Assembly: GCA_041628225.1 (NCBI GenBank)
Contig: JBFKPQ010000146.1
Coordinates: forward strand, 1-6,044
DNA: 6,044 nucleotides
Origin: JBFKPQ01 sp041628225
GTDB taxonomy: Bacteria > Actinomycetota > Acidimicrobiia > Spongiisociales > JAENVV01
Direction: 5' to 3'
A program made the translations under genes and the position numbers. This document shows positions 1-6,038 of this stretch, in pieces. How positions within the stretch are numbered: position 1 is the first letter of the stretch; each line of letters starts with the position of its first letter. The notes below the pieces were generated by a model. The model had not been told where the DNA came from. It made no database searches and saw only the letters and a list, made by a program, of their open reading frames with translations.

Positions 1-215
1 ACCCCGCCGCCGACCGTGTCGACCGCGGACAGCGCACCGGCGATCACGTCGGAGATGGCGTCCGTCGTGCCCGCCACGATGCCGCCGGCTCCCTTGATGA
101 CGCCCACCGTCGTGTCCTTGATTTCCGTGACCGTGGTGTCGGCGATCGTGCCGGCACCCTTCACCGTTCCCACGATTCCGTCGCGTACCTTGGAACCGAT
201 TTCTCCGACCTTCAT
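1..215 (-). CDS. Partial small repeat protein of unknown function (N-terminal 71 residues)
   Basis: I do not recognise this protein. The reading frame starts at ATG 215-213 and runs open off the left edge, giving 71 residues plus a partial codon. The start is well supported by AGGAGG at 230-225, nine bases upstream. The protein is rich in Gly, Val, Thr, Ala and Ile, has no Cys, Trp or aromatic residues, and is built of an imperfect 11/22-residue repeat. For example, VGTVKGAGTIA (residues 15-25) recurs as VGVIKGAGGIV (37-47), with KGAG exactly 22 residues apart. Intervening units such as DTTVTEIKDTT (26-36) keep the period. There is no signal peptide. Hendecad repeats with lysines flanking small and aliphatic residues are typical of amphipathic helices that lie on membranes or lipid surfaces (synuclein, apolipoprotein and phasin-like proteins), so surface binding is my inference. 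It shares strand with the binding-protein gene behind it but has a 213-bp gap, so it probably has its own promoter. The C-terminus is not visible. Confidence 0.72.
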   Translation of the reverse strand, partial: MKVGEIGSKVRDGIVGTVKGAGTIADTTVTEIKDTTVGVIKGAGGIVAGTTDAISDVIAGALSAVDTVGGG

Positions 216-224
216 GGGTATGAC

Positions 225-230
225 CCTCCT
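225..230 (-). promoter_or_regulatory. Ribosome binding site of the repeat protein
   Basis: A perfect AGGAGG on the minus strand lies nine bases upstream of the ATG at 215-213. It has the same core and spacing as the site in front of the binding-protein gene. It is the main reason for calling the minus-strand frame as coding rather than the overlapping plus-strand open frame. Confidence 0.7.
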
Positions 231-264
231 CTCGCCACATCAGCCGAGTGCTGTTGTGTTGCCA

Positions 265-293
265 TTCGGACCCGTTGTATCCACAAAAGTTCC
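265..293 (-). promoter_or_regulatory. Candidate ECF-sigma-like promoter for the repeat protein
   Basis: Reading the minus strand, GGAACTT (293-287) is followed after 16 bases by TCCGAA (270-265). A GGAAC-type -35 with a TC/GT-type -10 is the usual arrangement for group 4 (ECF) sigma factors; assignment here is by eye. Transcription would begin near 258 and leave a leader of about 43 bases containing the AGGAGG site. The -35 element lies in a small inverted repeat, GTTC-cc-GAAC (289-298 on the plus strand). The spacer contains a second one, TTGT-atcc-ACAA (275-286). No good housekeeping-type promoter is visible in the same stretch. Confidence 0.3.
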
Positions 294-377
294 CGAACGT
301 CTCAGGTCCCAGGGTACGCGGCAGAGGGCCTCCCATGGTGTTCCAAGCGCAACGCAAGAACGATGGTGCGTACACCG

Positions 378-403
378 AGTGGGGCCCAACCAGGGGCTCC
401 ACT
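378..403 (-). terminator. Candidate terminator hairpin after the binding-protein gene
   Basis: The arms AGTGGGGCCC (378-387) and GGGCTCCACT (394-403), as read on the plus strand, pair over ten positions with one mismatch around a six-base loop. The hairpin begins 25 bases after the minus-strand stop codon at 429-431. A second small hairpin, GGTG-cgta-CACC (365-376), follows. There is no run of T on the exit side, so this is at most a U-less terminator of the kind common in high-GC actinobacteria, or a stabilising 3' stem. Its position between two same-strand genes supports separate transcription units. Confidence 0.45.
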
Positions 404-428
404 GGCTTTCGGCTCGTGGCTCGACCGG

Positions 429-1376
429 CTACGGGAGCCAGGCTCTCCAGACCGACTCGTTGTCGGCGACCCACTGCGCCGCCACTTCGGCCGGCTCGTC
501 ACCATCGATCTCCACGGGAGGCAGCATGGACAGCTGGTCCTCGGTCGTCAACATGAACGCCTCCAAGAAGGCGTAGACGTCGGGATCCTTCTCCTTCAAT
601 TTCGCCGAGGCAGCCTTGAAGAGAACATCCTCGGGATAATCACAATCCACACCACCGTCCCCTGCAGCAGCCGAGGCTCCGCACTCGTCGTTGTAGTCCG
701 GCAAGGCCACGTTGACCAGGTTGTACTTGGCGACGGCGGCGGTCGGCGTCCACCAGTACAGGACGATCGGTTCGCCGGCTGCCACCCGGGCATCCACCTC
801 GGCGACCGTCGCCGGCTCTGATCCGGAGAAGACGACCTGCATGGGCAGGCCGAGGTTCTCGATGATCTGCTCGTCGTATTGGGAGTAGGAGGGATCGGTG
901 CCAAGGAAACGACCCTGGTCACCGGTCTCGGCCGTCGCGAACAGCTTGGCGAGTTCGGCGTCGGCGAACCCTTCCCAGGTCGCCAGCTCCGGATGGTCGT
1001 TGACGACGTAGTCGGGCACGAACCAGCCGATCTTGCCGATGGTGCCCAACAGACCGATGTTGTCAACCGATCCGTCGTCGAAGTATGACTGTTCGGCATC
1101 GGTCACACCGGACGGCCAGATCTCGAGCACAGCGTCGAGGGTCCCGTCGGCCATGCCCGTGAACATGGCATCGTTTTCGTTGACTGCGACGATCTCGACA
1201 GGATTGCCGAGTTCCTGCTCGATGATGACCTTGGCGACTTCTGCGTTCAGACGCGAGGCCGTCCAGGGGTTCACGATCAGGTTGATCTGGGGATTGTCCT
1301 CAGCGCCCGAGTCGCCCCCGCAGGCCACTGCGACGAGCGCCAGGGCCGTCAGAACGGCCAACACTCTCTTCGACAT
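429..1376 (-). CDS. Choline/glycine-betaine ABC transporter substrate-binding lipoprotein (OpuAC/ProX family)
   Basis: This 315-residue extracytoplasmic receptor binds a quaternary-ammonium compound and delivers it to the permease encoded across the divergent promoter. The start is set at ATG 1376-1374, nine bases after AGGAGG, because it begins a lipoprotein signal peptide: K3-R4, a hydrophobic stretch 5-18, then Cys19 followed by a Gly/Asp/Ser linker. The lipobox is slightly atypical, with Ala at -3 of A-V-A-C. The mature part reads as an OpuAC domain, about 30-310. It has the N-terminal strand with NPWTAS (36-41), the DAVLEIWPSG segment (81-90), GWFVP (117-121) and YWWTPT (207-212). Members of this family bind the trimethylammonium group in a cage of aromatic residues; Trp38, Trp87, Trp118, Trp208 and Trp209 are candidates, not assigned individually. 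Cys232 and Cys245 flank a short loop and could form a disulfide. Neighbouring betA favours choline as ligand, but glycine betaine cannot be excluded. Stop codon TAG at 431-429. Confidence 0.93.
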   Translation of the reverse strand: MSKRVLAVLTALALVAVACGGDSGAEDNPQINLIVNPWTASRLNAEVAKVIIEQELGNPVEIVAVNENDAMFTGMADGTLDAVLEIWPSGVTDAEQSYFDDGSVDNIGLLGTIGKIGWFVPDYVVNDHPELATWEGFADAELAKLFATAETGDQGRFLGTDPSYSQYDEQIIENLGLPMQVVFSGSEPATVAEVDARVAAGEPIVLYWWTPTAAVAKYNLVNVALPDYNDECGASAAAGDGGVDCDYPEDVLFKAASAKLKEKDPDVYAFLEAFMLTTEDQLSMLPPVEIDGDEPAEVAAQWVADNESVWRAWLP

Positions 1377-1385
1377 GTGTGTTCT

Positions 1386-1391
1386 CCTCCT
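1386..1391 (-). promoter_or_regulatory. Ribosome binding site of the binding-protein gene
   Basis: AGGAGG on the minus strand (1391-1386), nine bases upstream of ATG 1376-1374, fixes the start of the lipoprotein. A longer open frame extending back to 1412 would run through this site and add an Arg-rich stretch before the signal peptide, so it is not used. Confidence 0.75.
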
Positions 1392-1400
1392 TCGCCCGCC

Positions 1401-1433
1401 CCCTCGGAGCAAGCCTGGCTACATTACCGAGGG
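1401..1433. promoter_or_regulatory. Divergent promoter with nested inverted repeat
   Basis: Only 57 bp separate the two divergent start codons. CCCTCGG (1401-1407) is repeated inverted as CCGAGGG (1427-1433), ending at the base before the ATPase ATG. Inside lies a second inverted repeat, AGCC-t-GGCT (1412-1420), whose centre is one base from that of the outer pair. On the plus strand TACATT (1420-1425) fits TAnnnT and would start transcription at or next to the ATG at 1434. On the minus strand TAATGT (1426-1421) fits the same pattern and would give a leader of about 38 bases carrying the AGGAGG site. Neither direction has a good -35. The repeat is a plausible operator for a regulator controlling both arms; the identity of that regulator is unknown. 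Confidence 0.45.
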
Positions 1434-2468
1434 ATGGTTACCGCCGCAGCACCGCCCCCCGTTCTCGCAGCAACCGGACTGTGGAAGGTCTTCGGGCCGA
1501 AGCCCGACCAAGCCATGGCGCTGGCCGCGGCCGGTCATGACCGGCTATCGATCCTCCAAGCGACAGGCTGCACCATCGGGGTCCGGGACGTGTCGTTCGA
1601 CGTCGAAGCCGGCGAGGTCTTCGTCGTGATGGGTTTGTCCGGCTCGGGGAAGTCCACCCTCATTCGTTGCGTTTCGCGACTCACCGACGTCACCGAGGGA
1701 ACCGTCAAGATCGACGGCGACGACCTCACTGCGATGGACGAGGACGAGCTCAGGGCGGTGCGACGCCAGAAGCTGTCCATGGTGTTCCAGCACTTCGGCC
1801 TGCTCCCTCATCGGCGTGTCATCGACAACGTGGGTTACGGATTGGAGATCCAGAAGATCGGCCGTAAGGAACGGTACGAGCGGGCGATGAACGTCCTCGA
1901 AACGGTCGGTCTCGGTGGATTCGAGTATCACTACCCGCAGGAGCTGTCCGGTGGCATGCAGCAACGGGTTGGACTGGCGCGTGCCCTTGCCGTGGATCCC
2001 GAGATCCTGTTCTTCGACGAGCCGTTCTCGGCGCTGGATCCGCTCATCCGAAGGGACATGCAAGACGAACTGCTCCGACTCCAGGAGTCGATGCAGCGCA
2101 CCATCGTCTTCATCACGCACGATTTCGCCGAAGCGATCAAACTCGGAGATCGCATCGCCATCATGAAGGACGGTGTCTTCGATCAAGTCGGCACCGCAGC
2201 CGAGCTCATCACGCATCCCGCGACCGAGTACGTCTCGGAGTTCACCAAAGACATCCCCAAGGCCAAAGTGCTCCGAGCGGCTGATGTGATGTCATCGGCA
2301 GCCGATGATGAAACGGGCGGGACGGTGCAGGCCACCGACACGATCGAGGACATCGTTCCCCGCCTGCTCACCGAGAGCGGGAGCCTCACCGTCCTCGACG
2401 AATCCGGCCACACGATCGGCCGGGTCGATCGGTCGGCTGTCGCAGCCGTCCTCGGGTCGATGGAATGA
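1434..2468 (+). CDS. proV: Choline/glycine-betaine ABC transporter ATP-binding protein (ProV/OpuAA family) with a single CBS-like tail
   Basis: This 344-residue cytoplasmic ATPase energises the importer. The ProV/OpuAA-type N-terminus is visible: LWKVFG (16-21), then the extra segment to GVRDVSF (49-55) before the nucleotide-binding core. Motifs in order are Walker A GLSGSGKST (67-75), Q-loop Gln119, signature LSGGMQQR (171-178), Walker B ILFFDEP (191-197) with Glu196, D-loop SALD (199-202) and switch His229. All catalytic positions are intact. After about 275 the tail (about 284-340) has the length of only one CBS repeat. ProV/OpuAA proteins usually carry a tandem pair and are about 400 residues, and in OpuA the CBS pair takes part in ionic-strength control. 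The start at ATG 1434 is chosen because it leaves a short leader before the conserved N-terminus; an earlier in-frame ATG at 1377 would abut the opposite gene's start. No Shine-Dalgarno sequence is well placed, so translation may be leaderless. The stop overlaps the permease start (ATGA, 2465-2468). Confidence 0.94.
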   Translation: MVTAAAPPPVLAATGLWKVFGPKPDQAMALAAAGHDRLSILQATGCTIGVRDVSFDVEAGEVFVVMGLSGSGKSTLIRCVSRLTDVTEGTVKIDGDDLTAMDEDELRAVRRQKLSMVFQHFGLLPHRRVIDNVGYGLEIQKIGRKERYERAMNVLETVGLGGFEYHYPQELSGGMQQRVGLARALAVDPEILFFDEPFSALDPLIRRDMQDELLRLQESMQRTIVFITHDFAEAIKLGDRIAIMKDGVFDQVGTAAELITHPATEYVSEFTKDIPKAKVLRAADVMSSAADDETGGTVQATDTIEDIVPRLLTESGSLTVLDESGHTIGRVDRSAVAAVLGSME

Positions 2469-4381
2469 CGGCTACAACGGCGCCGGTCGCCACTGCGGCG
2501 GCTCGTCGTTCGGCGGGATGGCTTCCGTGGCTGGGACTCCTGGTGGCGGCCGGGATCGTGCAGGCGATGTACCGAGGCGGAGCATTCCCGGCAACGCTCG
2601 ACACGTTCTTTTCGGACGCCATGGACGCTGCGGCGGCCTGGGGCCGCGCGAACCGACTGAGCCACCCGCTCTTCACGTCCTTCTTCACGCCGATCACCCG
2701 CACACTCGAAGGAGCGATGGAAGGGGTGGAGACCTTCCTCCTCTGGCTGCCGTGGTACGTGCTTCCGGCCGGAGTGTTCCTCGCCGTGGCCCGCACCCGC
2801 CCGATCGGCGAAGCCGCGGTCGCGCTGGCAGCATCCGTGTATCCAGGCCTCATCGGCGTGTGGGAAGAGACGATGGAGACGCTTGCCTTGATGGCGATCG
2901 CGGTCGGCGTAGCCACCGTGATCGGTGTCCCCCTCGGCGTGTGGGCTGCTCTACAACCGCGGGTCGAGAAGGCGCTCCGTCCGGTCCTCGACATCATGCA
3001 GACCGTCCCGGCGTTCATCTACTTCTTGCCCCTGCTGCTCATGTTCGGCGTCGGCAAGGTGAACGGAGCCGTCGCAACCGTGATCTACGCACTCCCGCCG
3101 ATCGTCCGACTCACCACGCTCGGCCTCCGACAGGTCCCCGCCCAATCGGTCGAAGCCTCTCGGATGTTCGGCGCCACCACCCGGCAGACGCTCTTCAAGG
3201 TGCAGTTGCCCGGCGCGCTCCCGTCGATCATGACCGGCCTCAATCAGACCGTCATGATGGCGCTGGGCATCGTGGTGCTGGCGGCGCTCGTCGCCGCCGG
3301 GGGGCTCGGGGCGCTCGTGCTCCAGACACTCAACCAGCGTCGAACGGGTCGCGGCATCGCGGTGGGGTTGGCGATCGTGGCCGTCGCGATGGTGCTCGAC
3401 CGACTCGGCCGGAGCCTCGCCACGAGCCGGCGATTGCGAGACACGAGCCGGCGCCGCACGCTCATCGCATGGGCCGCGGTCGTCGTCGCCACGATCGTGG
3501 GACGGCTGGCAGGCTGGGGCTCGTTCCCCGAGGTGTGGACGACCCGCTTGTTCGATCCCATCGACGACGCCGTCGTGTGGGCGAGAGACAACCTCTCGTG
3601 GCTGACCCGCCCCATCAACGACTTCGTCGTTGCGGACGTCATCATTCCCGTACGAGATCTCCTGACCGACTCGATCGCCTGGCCCGTCCTCGTGATCGTC
3701 CTCTTCTTTCTCGGCTGGCGGCTCCGAGGAATCGGCCTCGGCCTGTTCTGCGCCTCCGCAGCGGCCTACATCGGTCTGATCGGTATGTGGGAGTTGTCGA
3801 TCGACACGTTCGTGCAGGTGATGACGGCCGTGCTCGTTTCGATCCTGATCGCGGTGCCCATCGGTATTGCGGCGGGACGGAACCCCCGCGTCGAGGCTGC
3901 GATGAGCCCGATCCTGGATGGGCTCCAGACGATCCCTTCACTCGTGTACATCATCCCCGTCGTCATCCTGTTCACGGTGGGAGCCGTGCCGGGCATCATC
4001 GCCTCGGTCCTCTACGCCATCGTTCCGGGCATCCGTATCACCGCCCTCGGCATTCGTCAGGTGCCGAAAGAGACGGTCGAGGCGTCGCAGGCCTTCGGAG
4101 CGACCGGAACGCAGACGATGCTCGGGGTTCGGGTCCCACTCGCCGCCCCGACGATCATGGCCGCCATCAACCAGATCATCATGATGGTCCTGGCCATGGT
4201 CATCATCGCCGGGCTGGTGGGCGCCGGCGCACTCGGGTTCGAGACGGTGCGTGCCCTCACCCGCAACGACGTCGGACTGGGATTCGAAGTCGGAACGGCT
4301 CTCGCCTTGATCGCCATGGTGCTGGACCGGTTGACCGAGGCGTGGGGCGACCGGCTCCGGCCGCCGGCGGCGACCGCGTGA
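2465..4381 (+). CDS. proW: Double-length choline/glycine-betaine ABC transporter permease (two ProW/OpuAB units fused)
   Basis: This 638-residue membrane protein forms the translocation channel. It holds two complete permease units in one chain. The first, about 19-315, contains the EAA-type coupling loop VEASRMFGAT (229-238). The second, about 334-624, repeats it as VEASQAFGAT (538-547), an offset of 309 residues. Other paired segments are LDIMQTVPAFIY (175-186) with LDGLQTIPSLVY (484-495), and AMVLDRL (308-314) with AMVLDRL (617-623). The N-terminal regions also correspond: DAMDAAAAWGRANRLS (51-66) resembles DPIDDAVVWARDNLSW (364-379). The whole unit was therefore duplicated, not only the core domain. 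By eye each half has about seven or eight hydrophobic segments. A usual ProW/OpuAB subunit is roughly half this size and acts as a dimer, so one copy here could supply both halves and pair with two ATPases. The gene is translationally coupled at both ends, by ATGA with the ATPase and GTGA with betA. Fused double permeases occur in this family, so this is intact and not an assembly error. Confidence 0.92.
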   Translation: MTATTAPVATAAARRSAGWLPWLGLLVAAGIVQAMYRGGAFPATLDTFFSDAMDAAAAWGRANRLSHPLFTSFFTPITRTLEGAMEGVETFLLWLPWYVLPAGVFLAVARTRPIGEAAVALAASVYPGLIGVWEETMETLALMAIAVGVATVIGVPLGVWAALQPRVEKALRPVLDIMQTVPAFIYFLPLLLMFGVGKVNGAVATVIYALPPIVRLTTLGLRQVPAQSVEASRMFGATTRQTLFKVQLPGALPSIMTGLNQTVMMALGIVVLAALVAAGGLGALVLQTLNQRRTGRGIAVGLAIVAVAMVLDRLGRSLATSRRLRDTSRRRTLIAWAAVVVATIVGRLAGWGSFPEVWTTRLFDPIDDAVVWARDNLSWLTRPINDFVVADVIIPVRDLLTDSIAWPVLVIVLFFLGWRLRGIGLGLFCASAAAYIGLIGMWELSIDTFVQVMTAVLVSILIAVPIGIAAGRNPRVEAAMSPILDGLQTIPSLVYIIPVVILFTVGAVPGIIASVLYAIVPGIRITALGIRQVPKETVEASQAFGATGTQTMLGVRVPLAAPTIMAAINQIIMMVLAMVIIAGLVGAGALGFETVRALTRNDVGLGFEVGTALALIAMVLDRLTEAWGDRLRPPAATA

Positions 4382-6021
4382 CCTACGACTACGTCATCGT
4401 CGGTGGTGGTTCGGCCGGAAGCGCCCTGGCGAACCGGCTCAGCGCCGACCCGGCCAATCGGGTGCTCGTGCTCGAAGCCGGCAGACCCGACTATCGCTGG
4501 GACGTCTTCATCCACATGCCGGCCGCTCTTCCGTTCCCGATCGGGAGCCGTTTCTACGACTGGAAGTACGAGTCGGAACCCGAGCCCCACATGGGCGGCC
4601 GCCGCGTGTATCACGCACGCGGCAAGGTGCTCGGCGGTTCCAGCAGCATCAATGGCATGATCTTCCAGCGCGGCAATCCGATGGACTTCGAGAAGTGGGC
4701 CTCCGAACCGGGAATGGAGCGCTGGGACTACGCCCACTGCCTTCCCTACTTCAAGAAGATGGAGAACTGCCGCGCCGGGGCCGACGCTTGGCGGGGCGGC
4801 GACGGCCCCTTGATCTTGGAACGCGGACCTGCCGACAACCCACTGTTCCGCGCCCTGCTCGAAGCTGCCACCGAGGCGGGATACGGACGCACCGAAGATG
4901 TCAATGGCTACCGACAGGAGGGGTTTGCGGCCTTCGACAGAAACATCCACCGCAGCCGCCGTCACAGCGCCTCGGTCGCCTACCTACGCCCGATTCGCGA
5001 TCGGAATAACCTCACCATCGAGACACGGGCGTATGCCACCGGGGTCCGCTTCGACGGAACTCGGGCCGTCGGTGTGGATTACGTCTCGCGCGGCTCGGCA
5101 CGATTCGCGGCCGCCGGCGAGGTCATCCTCTGCGGTGGGGCGATCAACTCGCCACAGCTCCTCCAACTCTCCGGCGTCGGCAAGGCTGACCACCTCCGTT
5201 CGCTCGGCATCGACGTGGTGGCCGACCTTCCGGGCGTGGGCGCCAACCTCCAAGACCACCTCGAGGTCTACATCCAGTACGCCGCGTCCGAGCCCGTGTC
5301 GATCGCTCCTGGGCTGGCTTGGTGGCGGCGGCCGTTCATCGGCGCGCAATGGCTGTTCTTGCGAAACGGCCTCGGCGCCACCAACCACTTCGAAGCCGGC
5401 GGTTTCGTGCGAAGCAACGACGAGGTGGCCTACCCGAACCTGATGTTTCATTTCCTTCCCATCGCCATCCGCTACGACGGCACGGCACCGACGACCGGCC
5501 ACGGCTATCAGGTGCACGTCGGGCCCATGAACTCCGATGCCCGCGGATCGGTTCGCGTGACGTCGAGCGACCCACGCCAGAAACCGGCGTTGCGCTTCAA
5601 CTACCTGTCGACCGAGCAAGACCGCAGGGAGTGGGTCGAGGCCGTCCGTACAGCTCGCGACCTCCTCAGCCAGCCGGCGTTCGACCGCTACAACGGCGGC
5701 GAACTCTCGCCCGGTTCATCCGTCGAGACCGACGAGGAGATCCTCGACTGGGTGCGCCGCGACGCTGAGACGGCCCTCCACCCGTCGTGTACGGCGGCCA
5801 TGGGGGTCGGTCCCGAGGCCGTCGTCCACCCGGACACGCTGGCGGTCCACGGTGTGGAGGGGCTCCGAGTCGTCGACGCATCCGTGATGCCGTACATCAC
5901 GAACGGGAACATCTACGCGCCGGTGATGATGATCGCCGAAAAGGCCGCCGACCTGATCCTCGGCAACACACCCCTCGCTCCGGAGTACCCCGGCTGGTAT
6001 CGCCATCCCTTGCCTACCTAA
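4378..6021 (+). CDS. betA: Choline dehydrogenase, GMC oxidoreductase family
   Basis: BetA oxidises choline to betaine aldehyde with FAD and passes electrons to the respiratory chain; known homologues are membrane-associated. The 547-residue length matches the family. The start is GTG 4378, which overlaps the permease stop (GTGA) and places the flavin-binding fold at the very N-terminus: VGGGSAGS (8-15) and Glu33 of VLVLEAG for the adenosine ribose. The first GMC signature starts at Gly82 (GKVLGGSSSIN), and the second is GAINSPQLLQLSGVG (254-268). The catalytic pair is visible as His468 in LHPSCT and Asn511 in NGNIYAP; these correspond to the His466/Asn510 pair of choline oxidase. Segments recalled from E. 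coli BetA recur closely: PDYRWD (37-42), SEPEPHM, QDHLEVYIQY, NHFEAGGFVRS and YHFLPIAI-type motifs. This makes BetA more likely than another GMC alcohol dehydrogenase. Coupling to the transporter suggests imported choline is oxidised directly. There is no strong ribosome-binding site, so expression probably depends on coupling. The stop TAA lies inside the palindrome at 6014-6035. Confidence 0.95.
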   Translation: MTYDYVIVGGGSAGSALANRLSADPANRVLVLEAGRPDYRWDVFIHMPAALPFPIGSRFYDWKYESEPEPHMGGRRVYHARGKVLGGSSSINGMIFQRGNPMDFEKWASEPGMERWDYAHCLPYFKKMENCRAGADAWRGGDGPLILERGPADNPLFRALLEAATEAGYGRTEDVNGYRQEGFAAFDRNIHRSRRHSASVAYLRPIRDRNNLTIETRAYATGVRFDGTRAVGVDYVSRGSARFAAAGEVILCGGAINSPQLLQLSGVGKADHLRSLGIDVVADLPGVGANLQDHLEVYIQYAASEPVSIAPGLAWWRRPFIGAQWLFLRNGLGATNHFEAGGFVRSNDEVAYPNLMFHFLPIAIRYDGTAPTTGHGYQVHVGPMNSDARGSVRVTSSDPRQKPALRFNYLSTEQDRREWVEAVRTARDLLSQPAFDRYNGGELSPGSSVETDEEILDWVRRDAETALHPSCTAAMGVGPEAVVHPDTLAVHGVEGLRVVDASVMPYITNGNIYAPVMMIAEKAADLILGNTPLAPEYPGWYRHPLPT

Positions 6022-6038
6022 CGCTCGTTAGGTAGACT
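6010..6038 (+). promoter_or_regulatory. Promoter overlapped by a TetR-type palindromic operator
   Basis: CTACCTAACG (6014-6023) and CGTTAGGTAG (6026-6035) form a perfect ten-base inverted repeat around a two-base centre. TTGCCT (6010-6015) and TAGACT (6033-6038) resemble -35 and -10 elements with exactly 17 bases between them, and the palindrome fills that spacer. Transcription would begin near 6045, just outside the window, so a plus-strand gene probably starts there. Short-centred palindromes with a CCTAACG half-site resemble operators of TetR-family repressors. As a terminator for betA it would be poor: the loop is tiny and no T-run follows. The site overlaps the betA stop codon (6019-6021). 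Confidence 0.55.

Noticed and set aside
277..285. GTATCCACA resembling a DnaA box (one mismatch)
   Set aside because: A single imperfect site with no cluster or AT-rich stretch and no replication genes nearby; expected by chance.
16..576. Plus-strand 186-codon open frame at the left edge
   Set aside because: It is antisense to the repeat protein and to the end of the binding-protein gene, has no good ribosome-binding site, and its Ser/Thr/Pro-rich translation matches nothing. The minus-strand frame has AGGAGG at nine bases and a clear repeat structure.
1377..1412. Upstream start at 1412 for the binding protein
   Set aside because: It would put an Arg-rich stretch in front of the lipoprotein signal peptide and would translate through the AGGAGG site that serves ATG 1376.
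1377..1433. Earlier ATG at 1377 for the ATPase
   Set aside because: It would add 19 unconserved Pro/Ser-rich residues, begin at the base next to the divergent gene's start, and leave no room for a promoter.
2305..4377. A very long plus-strand open frame running from the ATPase tail through the permease in frame with betA
   Set aside because: Its translation before 4378 is Arg/Pro/Gly-rich with no family features, while the permease frame in the same DNA is a clear membrane protein. It is a stop-free shadow of high-GC codon use. Only the part from GTG 4378 is real.
4057..4965. Minus-strand 302-codon open frame across the permease and betA junction
   Set aside because: It is antisense to two confidently identified, intact genes and shows no domain or ribosome-binding site.
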